DNA of 18,134 bases from Symbiobacteriaceae bacterium (lineage in GTDB: Bacteria; Bacillota; JAAYKD01; WRDA01): contig WRDA01000008.1 of NCBI GenBank assembly GCA_009783675.1, positions 1 through 18,134 of the forward strand. Direction: 5' to 3'. Below are positions 1 to 8,202 of the stretch, one piece after another. The notes under the pieces are model-generated. The model had not been told where the DNA came from. It did no database searches and saw only the letters and a list, made by a program, of their open reading frames with translations. The translations under genes were made by a program, and so were the position numbers. Each line of letters begins with the position of its first letter. The stretch's first letter is position 1.

Positions 1-599
1 CTGGCTCCTATTATGGCGTGCTCCACTGGAAGGCATCTCATTAAGCAGCGTATTCCCTCGAAGACCTGATGAGGACGATCCGTAAGTAGATGAATATCGC
101 TTGTCAGGTAAGGATCGGATTCAGCGGCATTTATAATCACCAGATAAATTCCAGGCATTGCGGCTTTAAGATGGGTAGGAAAACCCAGACCACCCATTCC
201 GACAATTCCACCCTCTCTGATTAAGCTTCTAAGCTCCTCCGGTGTAAAACTCTCCCAGGCATCGAAGGGAGCAACCCCTTCAGCTAGCCTGTCTTCACCA
301 TCATTACTTATGACGATAGAAGGAACTATTGTTCCGTTACAATCTTCGGATTCTAAAATAGCAGTGACCTTTCCCGATACCGACGCATGGACAGGAGCGC
401 AAACTCCGGTAGAATCACCGATTTTTTGCCCCATAAGGACTCTATCGCCCACACTGACCAGAGGTTCAAGTATCACTCCATGATGTTGTTTTAAGGGAAT
501 ACTAACCTCGCTGGGAGGCGGTAATACCTCCAGGGATGTTCCGATGCTGTTGGCAGGTATGCGAGGTCTAACGCCGCCCTTTAATTTGCGTGTCTGGAT
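1..599 (-). CDS. rnfC: RnfC-like electron transport complex subunit, N-terminal part (partial)
   Basis: The frame is open from about position 599 to the left edge, so only the first ~199 residues are visible and the C-terminus lies outside. The N-terminus reads KLKGGVRP, then LEVLPPPSEVSIPLKQH, then SVGDRVLMGQKIG and APVHASVSGKV. This is the RnfC barrel-sandwich domain. Around residues 130-165 the start of the NADH-binding (51-kDa-like) domain follows, with GIVGMGGLGFPTH and NAAESDPYLTSD. RnfC is the peripheral NADH-oxidising subunit of the membrane Rnf complex, which couples NADH and ferredoxin to ion transport. No ATG, GTG or TTG lies in frame between an upstream TAA and residue ~40. The best start is ATC at 599-597, placed 7 nt after a GGAGG ribosome site at 611-607. 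It lies 28 nt after the SPOR gene. The usual ECEP motif reads ESDP, so a divergent RnfC paralogue (PrdC- or PduS-like) is possible. Confidence 0.8.
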   Translation of the reverse strand, partial: MQTRKLKGGVRPRIPANSIGTSLEVLPPPSEVSIPLKQHHGVILEPLVSVGDRVLMGQKIGDSTGVCAPVHASVSGKVTAILESEDCNGTIVPSIVISNDGEDRLAEGVAPFDAWESFTPEELRSLIREGGIVGMGGLGFPTHLKAAMPGIYLVIINAAESDPYLTSDIHLLTDRPHQVFEGIRCLMRCLPVEHAIIGA

Positions 600-604
600 G
601 TTAA

Positions 605-611
605 CTCCTCC
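605..611 (-). promoter_or_regulatory. Ribosome binding site that fixes the rnfC start
   Basis: The minus strand reads GGAGGAG here, a near-perfect Shine-Dalgarno sequence just after the stop of the SPOR-domain gene. The core GGAGG is followed by 7 nt and then ATC, exactly where RnfC homology begins. It is the main evidence for a non-canonical start codon, or for a base error at that codon. Confidence 0.65.
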
Positions 612-627
612 AAGTATCGATGCATCC

Positions 628-1464
628 TCAGTCGAACCAGGTATAAATATCCCGCAGAAGAGTGATTATGCTAAACTCAAGGTCAGGAGACAATGATCCG
701 GAATCGTTCAACCACTCGGAAAGATCAGTGCAGAAATGCTGCAGTATCCAATCTTCATCTGGTGCAAGACCGGGAGGTAGACTCTGTAAGTCTGGAACTT
801 CAGGAGATTCTTGCTCCAGGAGAGCCTGAATAACACCAACCAGGGAGTAAACAAAAGTCTCCTGAGCTTTCCTGGTAATTGCAGCTTCACCAGTAAATAT
901 CCGGGGATCGGCGAGTTCAATACTCCAGTCTGAGACGAATGAATCGGGGAAATCCGCTTCTTTTAACTGCTCAATTAAAACTGCAGTCTTATCTCTCTCA
1001 AAGAAAGCTCCTGCCTGGACAGTATAATATGGACCTTTGAGTACTATTTCAGCGGAAAAATCCTCATTGAGAACTGCTTGCAAAACGGCACTTGCACCTT
1101 CGTAGGTCGATGAAGCTATCAACTGGACTTGGAAATAAGCAATAGATGGCAGGTCGGCTGCGAACGATCCTGATGACAAGTCCTCTGGTGTTGTTCCGGC
1201 CGTCGGGTTAGTTATCACAGGATCTGAAGAAGGATATGTAGCACTACTCCCCGGTGAAGTCACTTGCCCTGGGACAGTCGAAGCAACACTGGAAGACTGT
1301 GTGCCTAAAAAAGTTGGCAAAAGAGCCTGACTCAAAATGTAGCCAAGGGCTACAGCGCTGATCATAAGGACTACAATTATAGCGAAGACTACCAATGGGC
1401 TGTTCGATCTGGGTTCCTTTTGAATTCGGTTGCGGCGACTTCCCCTGTTCGATTGCCAATCCAC
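628..1464 (-). CDS. Single-pass membrane protein with SPOR-like domain
   Basis: This is a 278-residue protein with a GTG start (1464-1462) preceded by GAGGAGGG at 7-nt spacing. Residues 1-22 are basic and cytosolic. Residues 24-46 form one hydrophobic membrane helix (VVFAIIVVLMISAVALGYIL). Residues 47-105 are a Ser/Thr/Pro-rich linker. Residues ~108-182 resemble a SPOR domain: FQVQLIASSTYEGASAVLQ, then YYTVQAGAF and a repeat of the helix-strand pattern. SPOR domains bind peptidoglycan with denuded glycan strands, often at division or sporulation septa. A further ~90-residue C-terminal part is acidic, probably helical and not recognised. The topology suggests an extracytoplasmic C-terminus. 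It lies 56 nt after rsmB and 28 nt before rnfC. The exact role is unknown. The SPOR call is by pattern only. Confidence 0.75.
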   Translation of the reverse strand: MDWQSNRGSRRNRIQKEPRSNSPLVVFAIIVVLMISAVALGYILSQALLPTFLGTQSSSVASTVPGQVTSPGSSATYPSSDPVITNPTAGTTPEDLSSGSFAADLPSIAYFQVQLIASSTYEGASAVLQAVLNEDFSAEIVLKGPYYTVQAGAFFERDKTAVLIEQLKEADFPDSFVSDWSIELADPRIFTGEAAITRKAQETFVYSLVGVIQALLEQESPEVPDLQSLPPGLAPDEDWILQHFCTDLSEWLNDSGSLSPDLEFSIITLLRDIYTWFD

Positions 1465-1520
1465 CTTAGAGCCCTCCTCAGGAACTGAATACCATTCCCT
1501 ATTATATCTAATCTCTCTAC

Positions 1521-2909
1521 CTAAGACTTCGCTTTCAAGCCCTTTAATTCCTTTTGCAGTAAAGCGATAAAGAAACCATCTCCTAAGCCTGATGCAGTCG
1601 TAAAGGTGACCATGCCACCAGAGCCATCGATGGCTAGCGGCAGATGCGCCCGCTCCAGCGGGACGAGTGTCATTTCAGGGTAAGATCTGGTCAACCAGGC
1701 AATGTTCTCTTCATTTTCCTCCGGTTCCAGTGAGCACGTGCTGTAGAGGAGACGTCCCCCCGGTCTCAGCGCTGCTATCGCAGAGATTAATAAACGTCTT
1801 TGCAAGCTCTGCAGAGCAGTAAGCTGCGATGGCGACTTTTTCCATCTTGCGTCAACTTTTCGTCTGAAAACCCCTGTGCCCATACAGGGCGCATCTACTA
1901 ATACCCTGTCCACCGGATTGTCCTGCCACATGATGGTCCCATCCTGGCATCTTACCTCCACAATGCTACATCCGGTTCTGCGAACATGATCCCTGATTAG
2001 CTCTACTCTGTGTTGATGGATATCGAGGGCTATTACCCTTCCTTCATTGGCCATCAGTTCAGCTAAATGACAACTCTTGCTACCCGGTGCAGCACATAAA
2101 TCCAGGATTGACTCTCCGGACTGTGGACTGAGAAACAATGCAGCGAGCATAGCGCTGGGATCCTGTACTGAAAAGAAACCCTCAGCTATTTCTCTGGCAA
2201 CTGCAGAGATCGGAGCATCAGGTAAGCAATACGCTTCAGGTATCTCCGGAGTGCTTAACCAGGACAGACCCAGATCATCAAGGATCCTACCCCCTTCTCC
2301 TCCATGCAAACGCAAAGAATTGCCGCGTAACCAGAGAGGGGGAACCAAATTGTTACAGCGCATTATCTCCTGAGTAGTGGCAACTCCGAAGTTATCCAGC
2401 CAACGACTGACAAGCCACTTGGGATGCGAGTTCTCTACGGCCAGGTATTCTGCTGACTCCCGGGGAGCCATGATCTCCCAAAGTGTTTCCCGGCAAGCCC
2501 GACGCAGAACTCCGTTCAAATAGCCAACGCTCCTGGGTGAAAGGGTTTTAAGCGCTTCACAGGTCTCAGAAACTGCTGCATATGCAGGTACATGATCAAG
2601 AAAACGCAGTTGATATACTCCTAGTCGCAGAGCGCATAGCAAGATGGTATCCAGTTGAGAAACAGAACGTCTTGACCAGCGTGCAATGAAGTGGTCAAGG
2701 TATAGCTGCCAACGCACTGTACCATACAAAAGCTCGCTGAAGAAGCTGCGATCCTTATCATTCCAGGTTATTCGATTGCGCAGAACTTCCTGTAACTCAA
2801 GATTAATATACGATCCTGATTCGATGTTCGCCAAAGAACGGATGACATCTCCTCTAACTGTCATCACTGGTTGCCTGTGATTATAAACTCCTTTTATCCC
2901 GGTTTTCAT
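1521..2909 (-). CDS. rsmB: 16S rRNA (cytosine(967)-C(5))-methyltransferase
   Basis: RsmB methylates C967 of 16S rRNA using S-adenosylmethionine. Length is 462 residues, within the family range. Residues ~17-145 are the NusB-like RNA-binding domain. Residues ~240-455 are the Rossmann methyltransferase. The SAM-binding motif is LDLCAAPGSKSCH (269-281). Motif IV is DAPCMGTG, with Cys342. Motif VI is YSTCSLEPEEN, with the catalytic Cys392. The ATG (2909-2907) overlaps the fmt TGA as ATGA, which points to translational coupling. The Shine-Dalgarno before it is weak. Met16 is an alternative start, because the NusB-like domain begins just after it. rsmB following fmt is a common Firmicutes order. 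Confidence 0.95.
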   Translation of the reverse strand: MKTGIKGVYNHRQPVMTVRGDVIRSLANIESGSYINLELQEVLRNRITWNDKDRSFFSELLYGTVRWQLYLDHFIARWSRRSVSQLDTILLCALRLGVYQLRFLDHVPAYAAVSETCEALKTLSPRSVGYLNGVLRRACRETLWEIMAPRESAEYLAVENSHPKWLVSRWLDNFGVATTQEIMRCNNLVPPLWLRGNSLRLHGGEGGRILDDLGLSWLSTPEIPEAYCLPDAPISAVAREIAEGFFSVQDPSAMLAALFLSPQSGESILDLCAAPGSKSCHLAELMANEGRVIALDIHQHRVELIRDHVRRTGCSIVEVRCQDGTIMWQDNPVDRVLVDAPCMGTGVFRRKVDARWKKSPSQLTALQSLQRRLLISAIAALRPGGRLLYSTCSLEPEENEENIAWLTRSYPEMTLVPLERAHLPLAIDGSGGMVTFTTASGLGDGFFIALLQKELKGLKAKS

Positions 2910-3835
2910 CTGCCTAATACCAGATTGGAATCTCTGATACCATTAAACCAACTGACTGCAGAAACACGCTTGCGTCCTTCCGGTTGGACCTCCAGGAGGA
3001 GGAGAGCGTCACTGCCTGTCACGAAACAAGGACCTTCACTTGTATTCTCAAGCAAACTACCAGGTAGATCTTCATAGAGGGATTCCACTACTCTGGATCG
3101 CAGTACTTTCAAGCGTTTACCACGCAACTGGGTCTCTGCTCCTGGTAAAGGAGACAAGGCGCGGATGCGATTATGAATAGCCTGAGCAGAATCAGACCAG
3201 GAAATGATGCAATCCTCAGCTTGCAGGCGGGAGGCATATGAGGCTATTGCCTCGTCTTGTCTTATTCGCATAGACACACCGTTTTCTATTGCTGTTATCA
3301 CTTCCAGGAGCAGACTAGCTCCCATCTTCGATGTCAGATCATGCAAAGTACCGTAATCCATAGCCTCATCAACAGGAAACGCTTGTGATGCAATTATATC
3401 TCCTGCATCCATTCGTGGTACCATGTGAATGATTGAAACACCTGTCTCATTTTCACCTGCCATCAGCACTCTCTGCAGAGGAGCAGCTCCCCGGTAACGA
3501 GGCAGCAAAGAAGCATGCAGATTGATTGCCGCTATACTGGGATGATGCAGTAGAGCCTTGGGCAAAAGCTGCCCATATGCTACAGTAACTAAGAGATCTG
3601 CTTCAATGGCTATTATCCTGGTCAGTGAACCTGGGTCCTTAATTAGTTTTGGTTGAAAGATCATCTCAATTCCCAGAGCCCTCGCAGCCTTTACTACAGG
3701 AGGAGGGGAAAGGGTCATACCCCGATTCCTTGGCCTGTCCGGCTGAGAAACTACCAGAGAAACTTCGTGCCGCTCCTGTAGGGCGGTCAGAGATGGCACA
3801 GAGAAATCAGGTGTTCCAAAGAAGATGATCCTCAC
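2906..3835 (-). CDS. fmt: Methionyl-tRNA formyltransferase
   Basis: Fmt transfers a formyl group from 10-formyl-THF to initiator Met-tRNA in the cytosol, as the first step of bacterial translation initiation. Length is 309 residues, typical. The N-terminus MRIIFFGTPDFSVPSL is the family signature. The catalytic triad is visible as Asn105 and His107 in INLHASLLPRYRGAAP, plus Asp143 in MDAGDI. The C-terminal OB-like tRNA-binding domain covers about 205-309. The start is GTG (3835-3833), overlapping the def stop as GTGA, so def and fmt are probably translationally coupled. Pairing def with fmt joins addition and removal of the formyl group. Nothing is missing. Confidence 0.97.
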   Translation of the reverse strand: MRIIFFGTPDFSVPSLTALQERHEVSLVVSQPDRPRNRGMTLSPPPVVKAARALGIEMIFQPKLIKDPGSLTRIIAIEADLLVTVAYGQLLPKALLHHPSIAAINLHASLLPRYRGAAPLQRVLMAGENETGVSIIHMVPRMDAGDIIASQAFPVDEAMDYGTLHDLTSKMGASLLLEVITAIENGVSMRIRQDEAIASYASRLQAEDCIISWSDSAQAIHNRIRALSPLPGAETQLRGKRLKVLRSRVVESLYEDLPGSLLENTSEGPCFVTGSDALLLLEVQPEGRKRVSAVSWFNGIRDSNLVLGR

Positions 3836-4353
3836 TTCTCACCCCTGCGGTACTCGATAATCGCACGTATGGTTGCAGGTTTGTCACCATCATCCAGTTC
3901 ACTTGGGTCTATGAAACGAATCACTTTATCTACAAAAACCTGTCCATCCAGATGATCCATTTCGTGACGCAAAGCCCGAGCCATTATACCCTCAGCATGA
4001 ACTTCAATTACCTGCCCTTCACGATCCATCGCTCTTATAAGAACAGACTGAGGGCGCGATACCTCTGCCCAAATGCCAGGATAGCTGAGACACCCTTCGA
4101 TATCCACAACCTCTCCCTCTTCACCAATCAGGAGAGGGTTTATCATCTCATACAGAGCATTCTCATACTCAGCAACAATAATCCTCTTTGCAATGCCAAC
4201 TTGTGGTGCAGCCAGTCCTAAACCCTGATGCGCCCGCATAGTTTCGACTAGATCATCGAGGAGCCGAATCACCCCAGGATTGATGACATTCACTTCCTTG
4301 GCAACTCTAAAGAGCGCCGGATCTCCAGCACCCCTAATAATTCGCTCGGCCAT
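3832..4353 (-). CDS. def: Peptide deformylase
   Basis: Def is a metal-dependent hydrolase that removes the N-formyl group from nascent proteins. Length is 173 residues. The three family motifs are intact: GLGLAAPQ (44-51), EGCLSYPG with metal ligand Cys88, and HEMDH with ligands His130 and His134 and catalytic Glu131. The ATG at 4353-4351 is preceded by AGAGGAG. The stop overlaps the fmt GTG. A 35-nt gap separates it from priA upstream. The CLSYPG form with a short C-terminus resembles the type 1 enzymes of Clostridia and proteobacteria more than the longer type 2 enzymes. Confidence 0.97.
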   Translation of the reverse strand: MAERIIRGAGDPALFRVAKEVNVINPGVIRLLDDLVETMRAHQGLGLAAPQVGIAKRIIVAEYENALYEMINPLLIGEEGEVVDIEGCLSYPGIWAEVSRPQSVLIRAMDREGQVIEVHAEGIMARALRHEMDHLDGQVFVDKVIRFIDPSELDDGDKPATIRAIIEYRRGEK

Positions 4354-4388
4354 TATCTGCTCCTCTCACTCAGTATATCAGTAGTAAT

Positions 4389-6425
4389 CTACATACGTAG
4401 CGGGTCAAGAGTGATGCTAAGTTGTATATTCTTTCCTGGCGGATGTTTTTCGCTTAATGACCTCAGAGCATCTTTTAGTCGTTGACGACTATCTGCTTTA
4501 AGAATCAACTGATAACGGAAACGCCCGGATTGTCGATAGAGCCGTGCTGGTTGTGGACCTCTGACTTCACAACCAGGATCAATCTCTGTCGACCACAGGT
4601 ACATGCACCTGAAAGCATCCTGCGGTGTGAGGGCGGAAGCAGTAACCCAAGCTAAAAATGAAAATGGAGGCTCAAAGTGCTTCTCGCGACGAGGGATCTC
4701 CGTGTTGTAGAACGCCTGATAGCTCTGACTACGCACAGCCTGAACAAGCGGATGCTCCGGAGCATAGCTTTGGATGATGACTCTGCCGGGATGGTCTCCT
4801 CGACCTGAGCGACCGGAAACCTGAGTCATTAGAGAGTAAGCTTGTTCAGTTGCCCTGTAGTCCGGAGCTCGCAGAATACTGTCAGCTGATATGATCCCGA
4901 CCAGGGTTACGGCAGGAAAATCGAGACCCTTGGCTACCATCTGGGTCCCGACCAATATTTCTGCCTGATGATTACCAAAGGAACGAACAATTTCGGTTTT
5001 TGCGTCCCGTTGACGACTGCTATCAGCATCCAGTCTGAGGATGCGAGCCTGGGGGAAAGCCTTTGCGCACTCTTCAACAACTTTCTCAGTTCCAATGCCA
5101 AAGAAACGCAGATAACCGGATCCACACTGAGGACATTTGTCTGGCATCTCTATTTCATAATCACATATATGACACTTAAGATGTGATTCCTGCCTGTGCT
5201 GACCGCTAACAGTCTGGTGACCACTATCTTTATGTTCGATGAGAGGCACTTCGCATTCAGGGCATTCCAGAACAAAACCACAGGATCGACAAAGTGTCAT
5301 ACGGTGGAATCCTCTTTGATTGTGGAAAAGGATTGCTTGTTCTCCCCTGGAAACTATCCCCTCTAGATCACGAAGAAGCATACGACTGAACAGAGATCGG
5401 TTACCTTCCTGCAACTCCCTGCGCATATCGACCAACTCGATTGCCGCCATGGGACGCGCATGGATTCTTTCTCCCAGAGAAACCAGCTTATACTTCTCAT
5501 TACAGGCTAAATAAAAGGACTCCAGGGAGGGAGTGGCAGATCCTAACAGGATCCTGGCTCCGTTGTAATTTCCTCTCCAGATAGCAACATCACGAGCATG
5601 GTATTTTGGATCCTCTTCGCTCTTGAACGTATGTTCGTGTTCTTCATCTAGAATGATCAAACCCAACTCTCTTAGAGGTGCAAACACCGCAGAGCGAGCA
5701 CCCACCACGATCCGCGCCTGTCCAGTGCGAATCATACGCCAGTTTTGTTTTCGTGCAGAGTTGGTCATTCCGCTGTGTAAAACGACAACCTTATCGCCAA
5801 AACGATTCCTAAACCGATCCATTAACTGAACTGTGAGGGTGATTTCCGGAACCAGGACCAGACAGGAATGACTCTGCTTCAACTGATCCTCTATGAGATG
5901 CATATAAATCTCGGTTTTACCGCTTCCGGTGACCCCATGTAACAGAACCGGACGAGATTCGGGAGAGTTAAACTCCAGAATAATATCGTCCAGTGCCTGT
6001 TGCTGAGCAGTAGTCAGTGTATGCAGAGGTTGATAGTGCGAAGTTGGCGGTACTTCCTTCGCGGAGTCCGCAGAGCTATTATTCTTCCTGCTTCGACCAC
6101 GCGATGCCTGAGGAAGAACTACTGCAAATGCATGCGCCCAGGGAGTCAGGTAGTACTCTGCTAACCATTCGATTAAAGCAAGCTGTTCTGTTCGTAAAAC
6201 CGGACCCAGATCATCATCAAGCAAAGCCGTTATCGGACGAACCGCAAAGGTGGGTTCTTTCTCACCTATTCCGACAACGGCTCCTGTAGTTATCTCATTC
6301 TTTAAAGGCACTTTAACCAACGAGCCTATTGCCAGAGTCCCTACCATCTCCTCGGGGACAGAATAGGTAAGACCTTCGGCAAGTTCACGAACGGGTCGAT
6401 CCAGCTTCACCAAAGCGTAGGTCAT
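4389..6425 (-). CDS. priA: Primosomal protein N' (replication restart helicase)
   Basis: PriA recognises stalled or collapsed forks and reloads the replicative helicase. Length is 678 residues, shorter than E. coli (about 730) or B. subtilis (about 800). The 3'-end-binding domain is at ~1-105. The helicase has Walker A GVTGSGKTE (164-172), DEEH (260-263) and LLGSATPS (293-300). The C-terminal helicase lobe carries VGTQMVAKGLDFP. Eight zinc-binding cysteines are present (379, 382, 388, 391, 418, 421, 431, 434), with an unusually long loop between Cys391 and Cys418. Residues ~106-135 are a low-complexity basic/Ser linker where the winged-helix domain is expected. The start is ATG at 6425 with a weak ribosome site. 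It is 27 nt after rpoZ. Confidence 0.96.
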   Translation of the reverse strand: MTYALVKLDRPVRELAEGLTYSVPEEMVGTLAIGSLVKVPLKNEITTGAVVGIGEKEPTFAVRPITALLDDDLGPVLRTEQLALIEWLAEYYLTPWAHAFAVVLPQASRGRSRKNNSSADSAKEVPPTSHYQPLHTLTTAQQQALDDIILEFNSPESRPVLLHGVTGSGKTEIYMHLIEDQLKQSHSCLVLVPEITLTVQLMDRFRNRFGDKVVVLHSGMTNSARKQNWRMIRTGQARIVVGARSAVFAPLRELGLIILDEEHEHTFKSEEDPKYHARDVAIWRGNYNGARILLGSATPSLESFYLACNEKYKLVSLGERIHARPMAAIELVDMRRELQEGNRSLFSRMLLRDLEGIVSRGEQAILFHNQRGFHRMTLCRSCGFVLECPECEVPLIEHKDSGHQTVSGQHRQESHLKCHICDYEIEMPDKCPQCGSGYLRFFGIGTEKVVEECAKAFPQARILRLDADSSRQRDAKTEIVRSFGNHQAEILVGTQMVAKGLDFPAVTLVGIISADSILRAPDYRATEQAYSLMTQVSGRSGRGDHPGRVIIQSYAPEHPLVQAVRSQSYQAFYNTEIPRREKHFEPPFSFLAWVTASALTPQDAFRCMYLWSTEIDPGCEVRGPQPARLYRQSGRFRYQLILKADSRQRLKDALRSLSEKHPPGKNIQLSITLDPLRM

Positions 6426-6452
6426 TACTCGTCCAGTCTCAACCCGGTGTCA

Positions 6453-6746
6453 TCAGCTGTCATCTTTCTTTGCGCGTCCCGATTTACTCACAGTGTCCTG
6501 TGGCGGATCCTCTTGAGGGTAGTATACGCCCTCACCATACTCCTCCTCATATTCCAAAGGATCAACGAATTGGTAATGAAGCTTGCCTTGCATAAGGTCA
6601 TCAAAGGCACGCAACAGTGGTTTTCCTTTGGCACTTGTAGGGTCTTCCATCATTAGTTGACGAGCACGCCTGGCGGTAACTACAACACCGGTGTAACGAC
6701 AGTCTATAAACTTGTACATTTCGTCTGAAGGTATATACTCAGGCAT
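6453..6746 (-). CDS. rpoZ: RNA polymerase omega subunit
   Basis: Omega is a small subunit that assists RNA polymerase assembly and stability. This one is 97 residues. The omega core is seen in YTGVVVTARRARQL and GKPLLRAFDDLMQGKL. The C-terminus is acidic and then polar (EYEEEYGEG and on to KSGRAKKDDS), as in many Firmicutes omegas. The frame is open upstream to 6836, but that part overlaps remA in another frame. A strong AAGGAGG at 6760-6754 places the start at ATG 6746 (7-nt spacing) or the adjacent ATG 6749 (4 nt). I chose 6746. The ribosome site overlaps the remA stop, so the pair is tightly coupled. Confidence 0.9.
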   Translation of the reverse strand: MPEYIPSDEMYKFIDCRYTGVVVTARRARQLMMEDPTSAKGKPLLRAFDDLMQGKLHYQFVDPLEYEEEYGEGVYYPQEDPPQDTVSKSGRAKKDDS

Positions 6747-6759
6747 CATCGAACCTCCT

Positions 6760-7053
6760 TTACTCTTCGGAATCATCAGATTCCCGGTCTGCTTCTTCTC
6801 TGACCCGTACATCTTTCTGACTGAATCTGTTGGCAATAGTCTCCGGGTTTATGGCTGAAAGAATGACATGACCACTATCCATGATCAGGACCGCTCTTGT
6901 TTTTCGGCCAAATGTGGTATCAAGCAACATACCTCTGTTCCGAGATTCGGAGACTGTACGCTTTATTGGCGCAGACTCCGGAGATACCACCACAACGAGA
7001 CGATTGGCAGATACCAGGTTGCCAAACCCAATGTTTATTAGTTTCACGTCCAT
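6760..7053 (-). CDS. remA: RemA family extracellular matrix regulator (DUF370)
   Basis: This 97-residue protein closely matches B. subtilis RemA from memory: INIGFGNLVSANRLV, VSPESAPIKR, GRKTRAVLIMDSGHVILSAI and NPETIANRF. RemA is a DNA-binding protein that activates matrix and osmoprotection operons in Bacillus. In Clostridia the target genes are mostly unknown. A charged ~18-residue tail (VREEADRESDDSEE) extends beyond the usual end. The ATG is at 7053 with AGGAG upstream, inside the 17-nt gap after holA. In most Firmicutes remA precedes gmk, then rpoZ. Here rpoZ follows directly. Confidence 0.93.
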   Translation of the reverse strand: MDVKLINIGFGNLVSANRLVVVVSPESAPIKRTVSESRNRGMLLDTTFGRKTRAVLIMDSGHVILSAINPETIANRFSQKDVRVREEADRESDDSEE

Positions 7054-7070
7054 TTTAGCGTCTTCTCCTT

Positions 7071-8123
7071 TCAGGATTGGACAAGCCTACCTCTTTTAAG
7101 ACTTGCAGAGACACGAAGAAGCATCAGGTTCAGGCCACTTTCCATACCCAGACGACCACTCTTCATTCTGCTGTCGCTCTGACAGCAGATGGAGAGCAAC
7201 TCCCTCAGCTCTTCTTCATGAAATAACGATCCCTTCTCTGCCAGCCTTTGGACATGAAAGGCGTGCAAACCCAGAGTCCTGGCAATGGCAGTATTATTCT
7301 GTTTGCTCTTCTGCAGGGATAAAACCTGTATCATCTGTCTCACCTGACCGGCTAGCGACGAGAGTATGCGTGGAACACTCTCCCCTCTGCGAAGGAGTTC
7401 ATCCACCAGATCAAAGGCATCTGCCAGCTTTGACTCTGTGAGAAGATCGATCAGTAAATAAACCTTAGCATCGATGGACTCCGACAGGACCCGCTCAGCA
7501 TCTTCAGCCGTTAAGCGAGACAGATCGGGATAGGCTGTCCGCAACTTGCTGATCTCCTGCACAACTATTCCAGGTGCTTCACCCGCAATCTCCTGGATGG
7601 TTTCTGCGACACCATATCCTGCAGTAAACCCCTCCGCACGCAGTTGCTCCTGGATAAAAGATAGCATCGCACTTCGTTTTAGAGGGTTACACTCAACCAG
7701 CAAAGCTTCCTTATCCAACCATTTCCACATTCTGCGTCGCTTATCCAGAGAACCTGGATGGACAATTACAACAGGTAATTCATCCTGCATTTCTGACAGC
7801 GCTCTTTGCCAGAGACTTTCTTCGTTCTCATCTCTGCTTGAACTACTTGATGAGTCCTCGCCTCTACGAGCGGAGCGCAGGAAAGAAGGTTCATCGATGA
7901 TCAAGAGACGTTCTTCTCCAAAAAGAGAAACCTGGCGATAGTTTTGCAAATCTGTAGGTTTGAGTTTCCTGCCGTCTATATGATAAAGGTTCATCTGCCT
8001 TAATGACACGGGGATCATTTTCTTCAGTTCCCTGAGCACTTGAGTTATCTGCCACTCATCTTCCCCGTAGACAAGATATAAGGAAGCCGCCGGAAGATTG
8101 CGTTGTAAATCCCGCCAATCCAT
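7071..8123 (-). CDS. holA: DNA polymerase III delta subunit
   Basis: HolA is the clamp-loader subunit that opens the beta clamp. Length is 350 residues, typical. The N-terminal AAA+-like domain starts with SLYLVYGEDEW. The region ~125-215 includes VVIVHPGSLDKRRRMWKWL and EISKLRTAYPD, typical of the family. The C-terminal collar domain covers ~220-345 and ends SGLNLMLLRVS. A hydrophilic Ser-rich stretch (GEDSSSSSSRDENEES) near residues 88-103 looks like an expanded surface loop. The ATG at 8123 is preceded by a G-rich ribosome site (AAAGGGGGGAG). It lies 79 nt after comEC. comEC next to holA is a frequent arrangement in Firmicutes. Confidence 0.95.
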   Translation of the reverse strand: MDWRDLQRNLPAASLYLVYGEDEWQITQVLRELKKMIPVSLRQMNLYHIDGRKLKPTDLQNYRQVSLFGEERLLIIDEPSFLRSARRGEDSSSSSSRDENEESLWQRALSEMQDELPVVIVHPGSLDKRRRMWKWLDKEALLVECNPLKRSAMLSFIQEQLRAEGFTAGYGVAETIQEIAGEAPGIVVQEISKLRTAYPDLSRLTAEDAERVLSESIDAKVYLLIDLLTESKLADAFDLVDELLRRGESVPRILSSLAGQVRQMIQVLSLQKSKQNNTAIARTLGLHAFHVQRLAEKGSLFHEEELRELLSICCQSDSRMKSGRLGMESGLNLMLLRVSASLKRGRLVQS

Positions 8124-8202
8124 ATGCTCCCCCCTTTGAGAAGAACCGTTAAGCTGTCAGCCAGCCCTGTTTAGATTCACCGTCTGTGAAAGCATTTCCT
8201 TT

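Noticed and set aside
1465..1520. TATAAT in the rsmB/SPOR gap as an internal promoter
   Set aside because: No -35-like hexamer lies at 16-18 nt upstream and there is no extended -10 TGn, so it is likely chance in A/T-rich sequence.
6747..6836. Longer omega-subunit frame starting at 6836
   Set aside because: The extra 29-30 residues lie over the end of remA in another frame and do not look like omega. A strong ribosome site at 6754-6760 serves the start at 6746.
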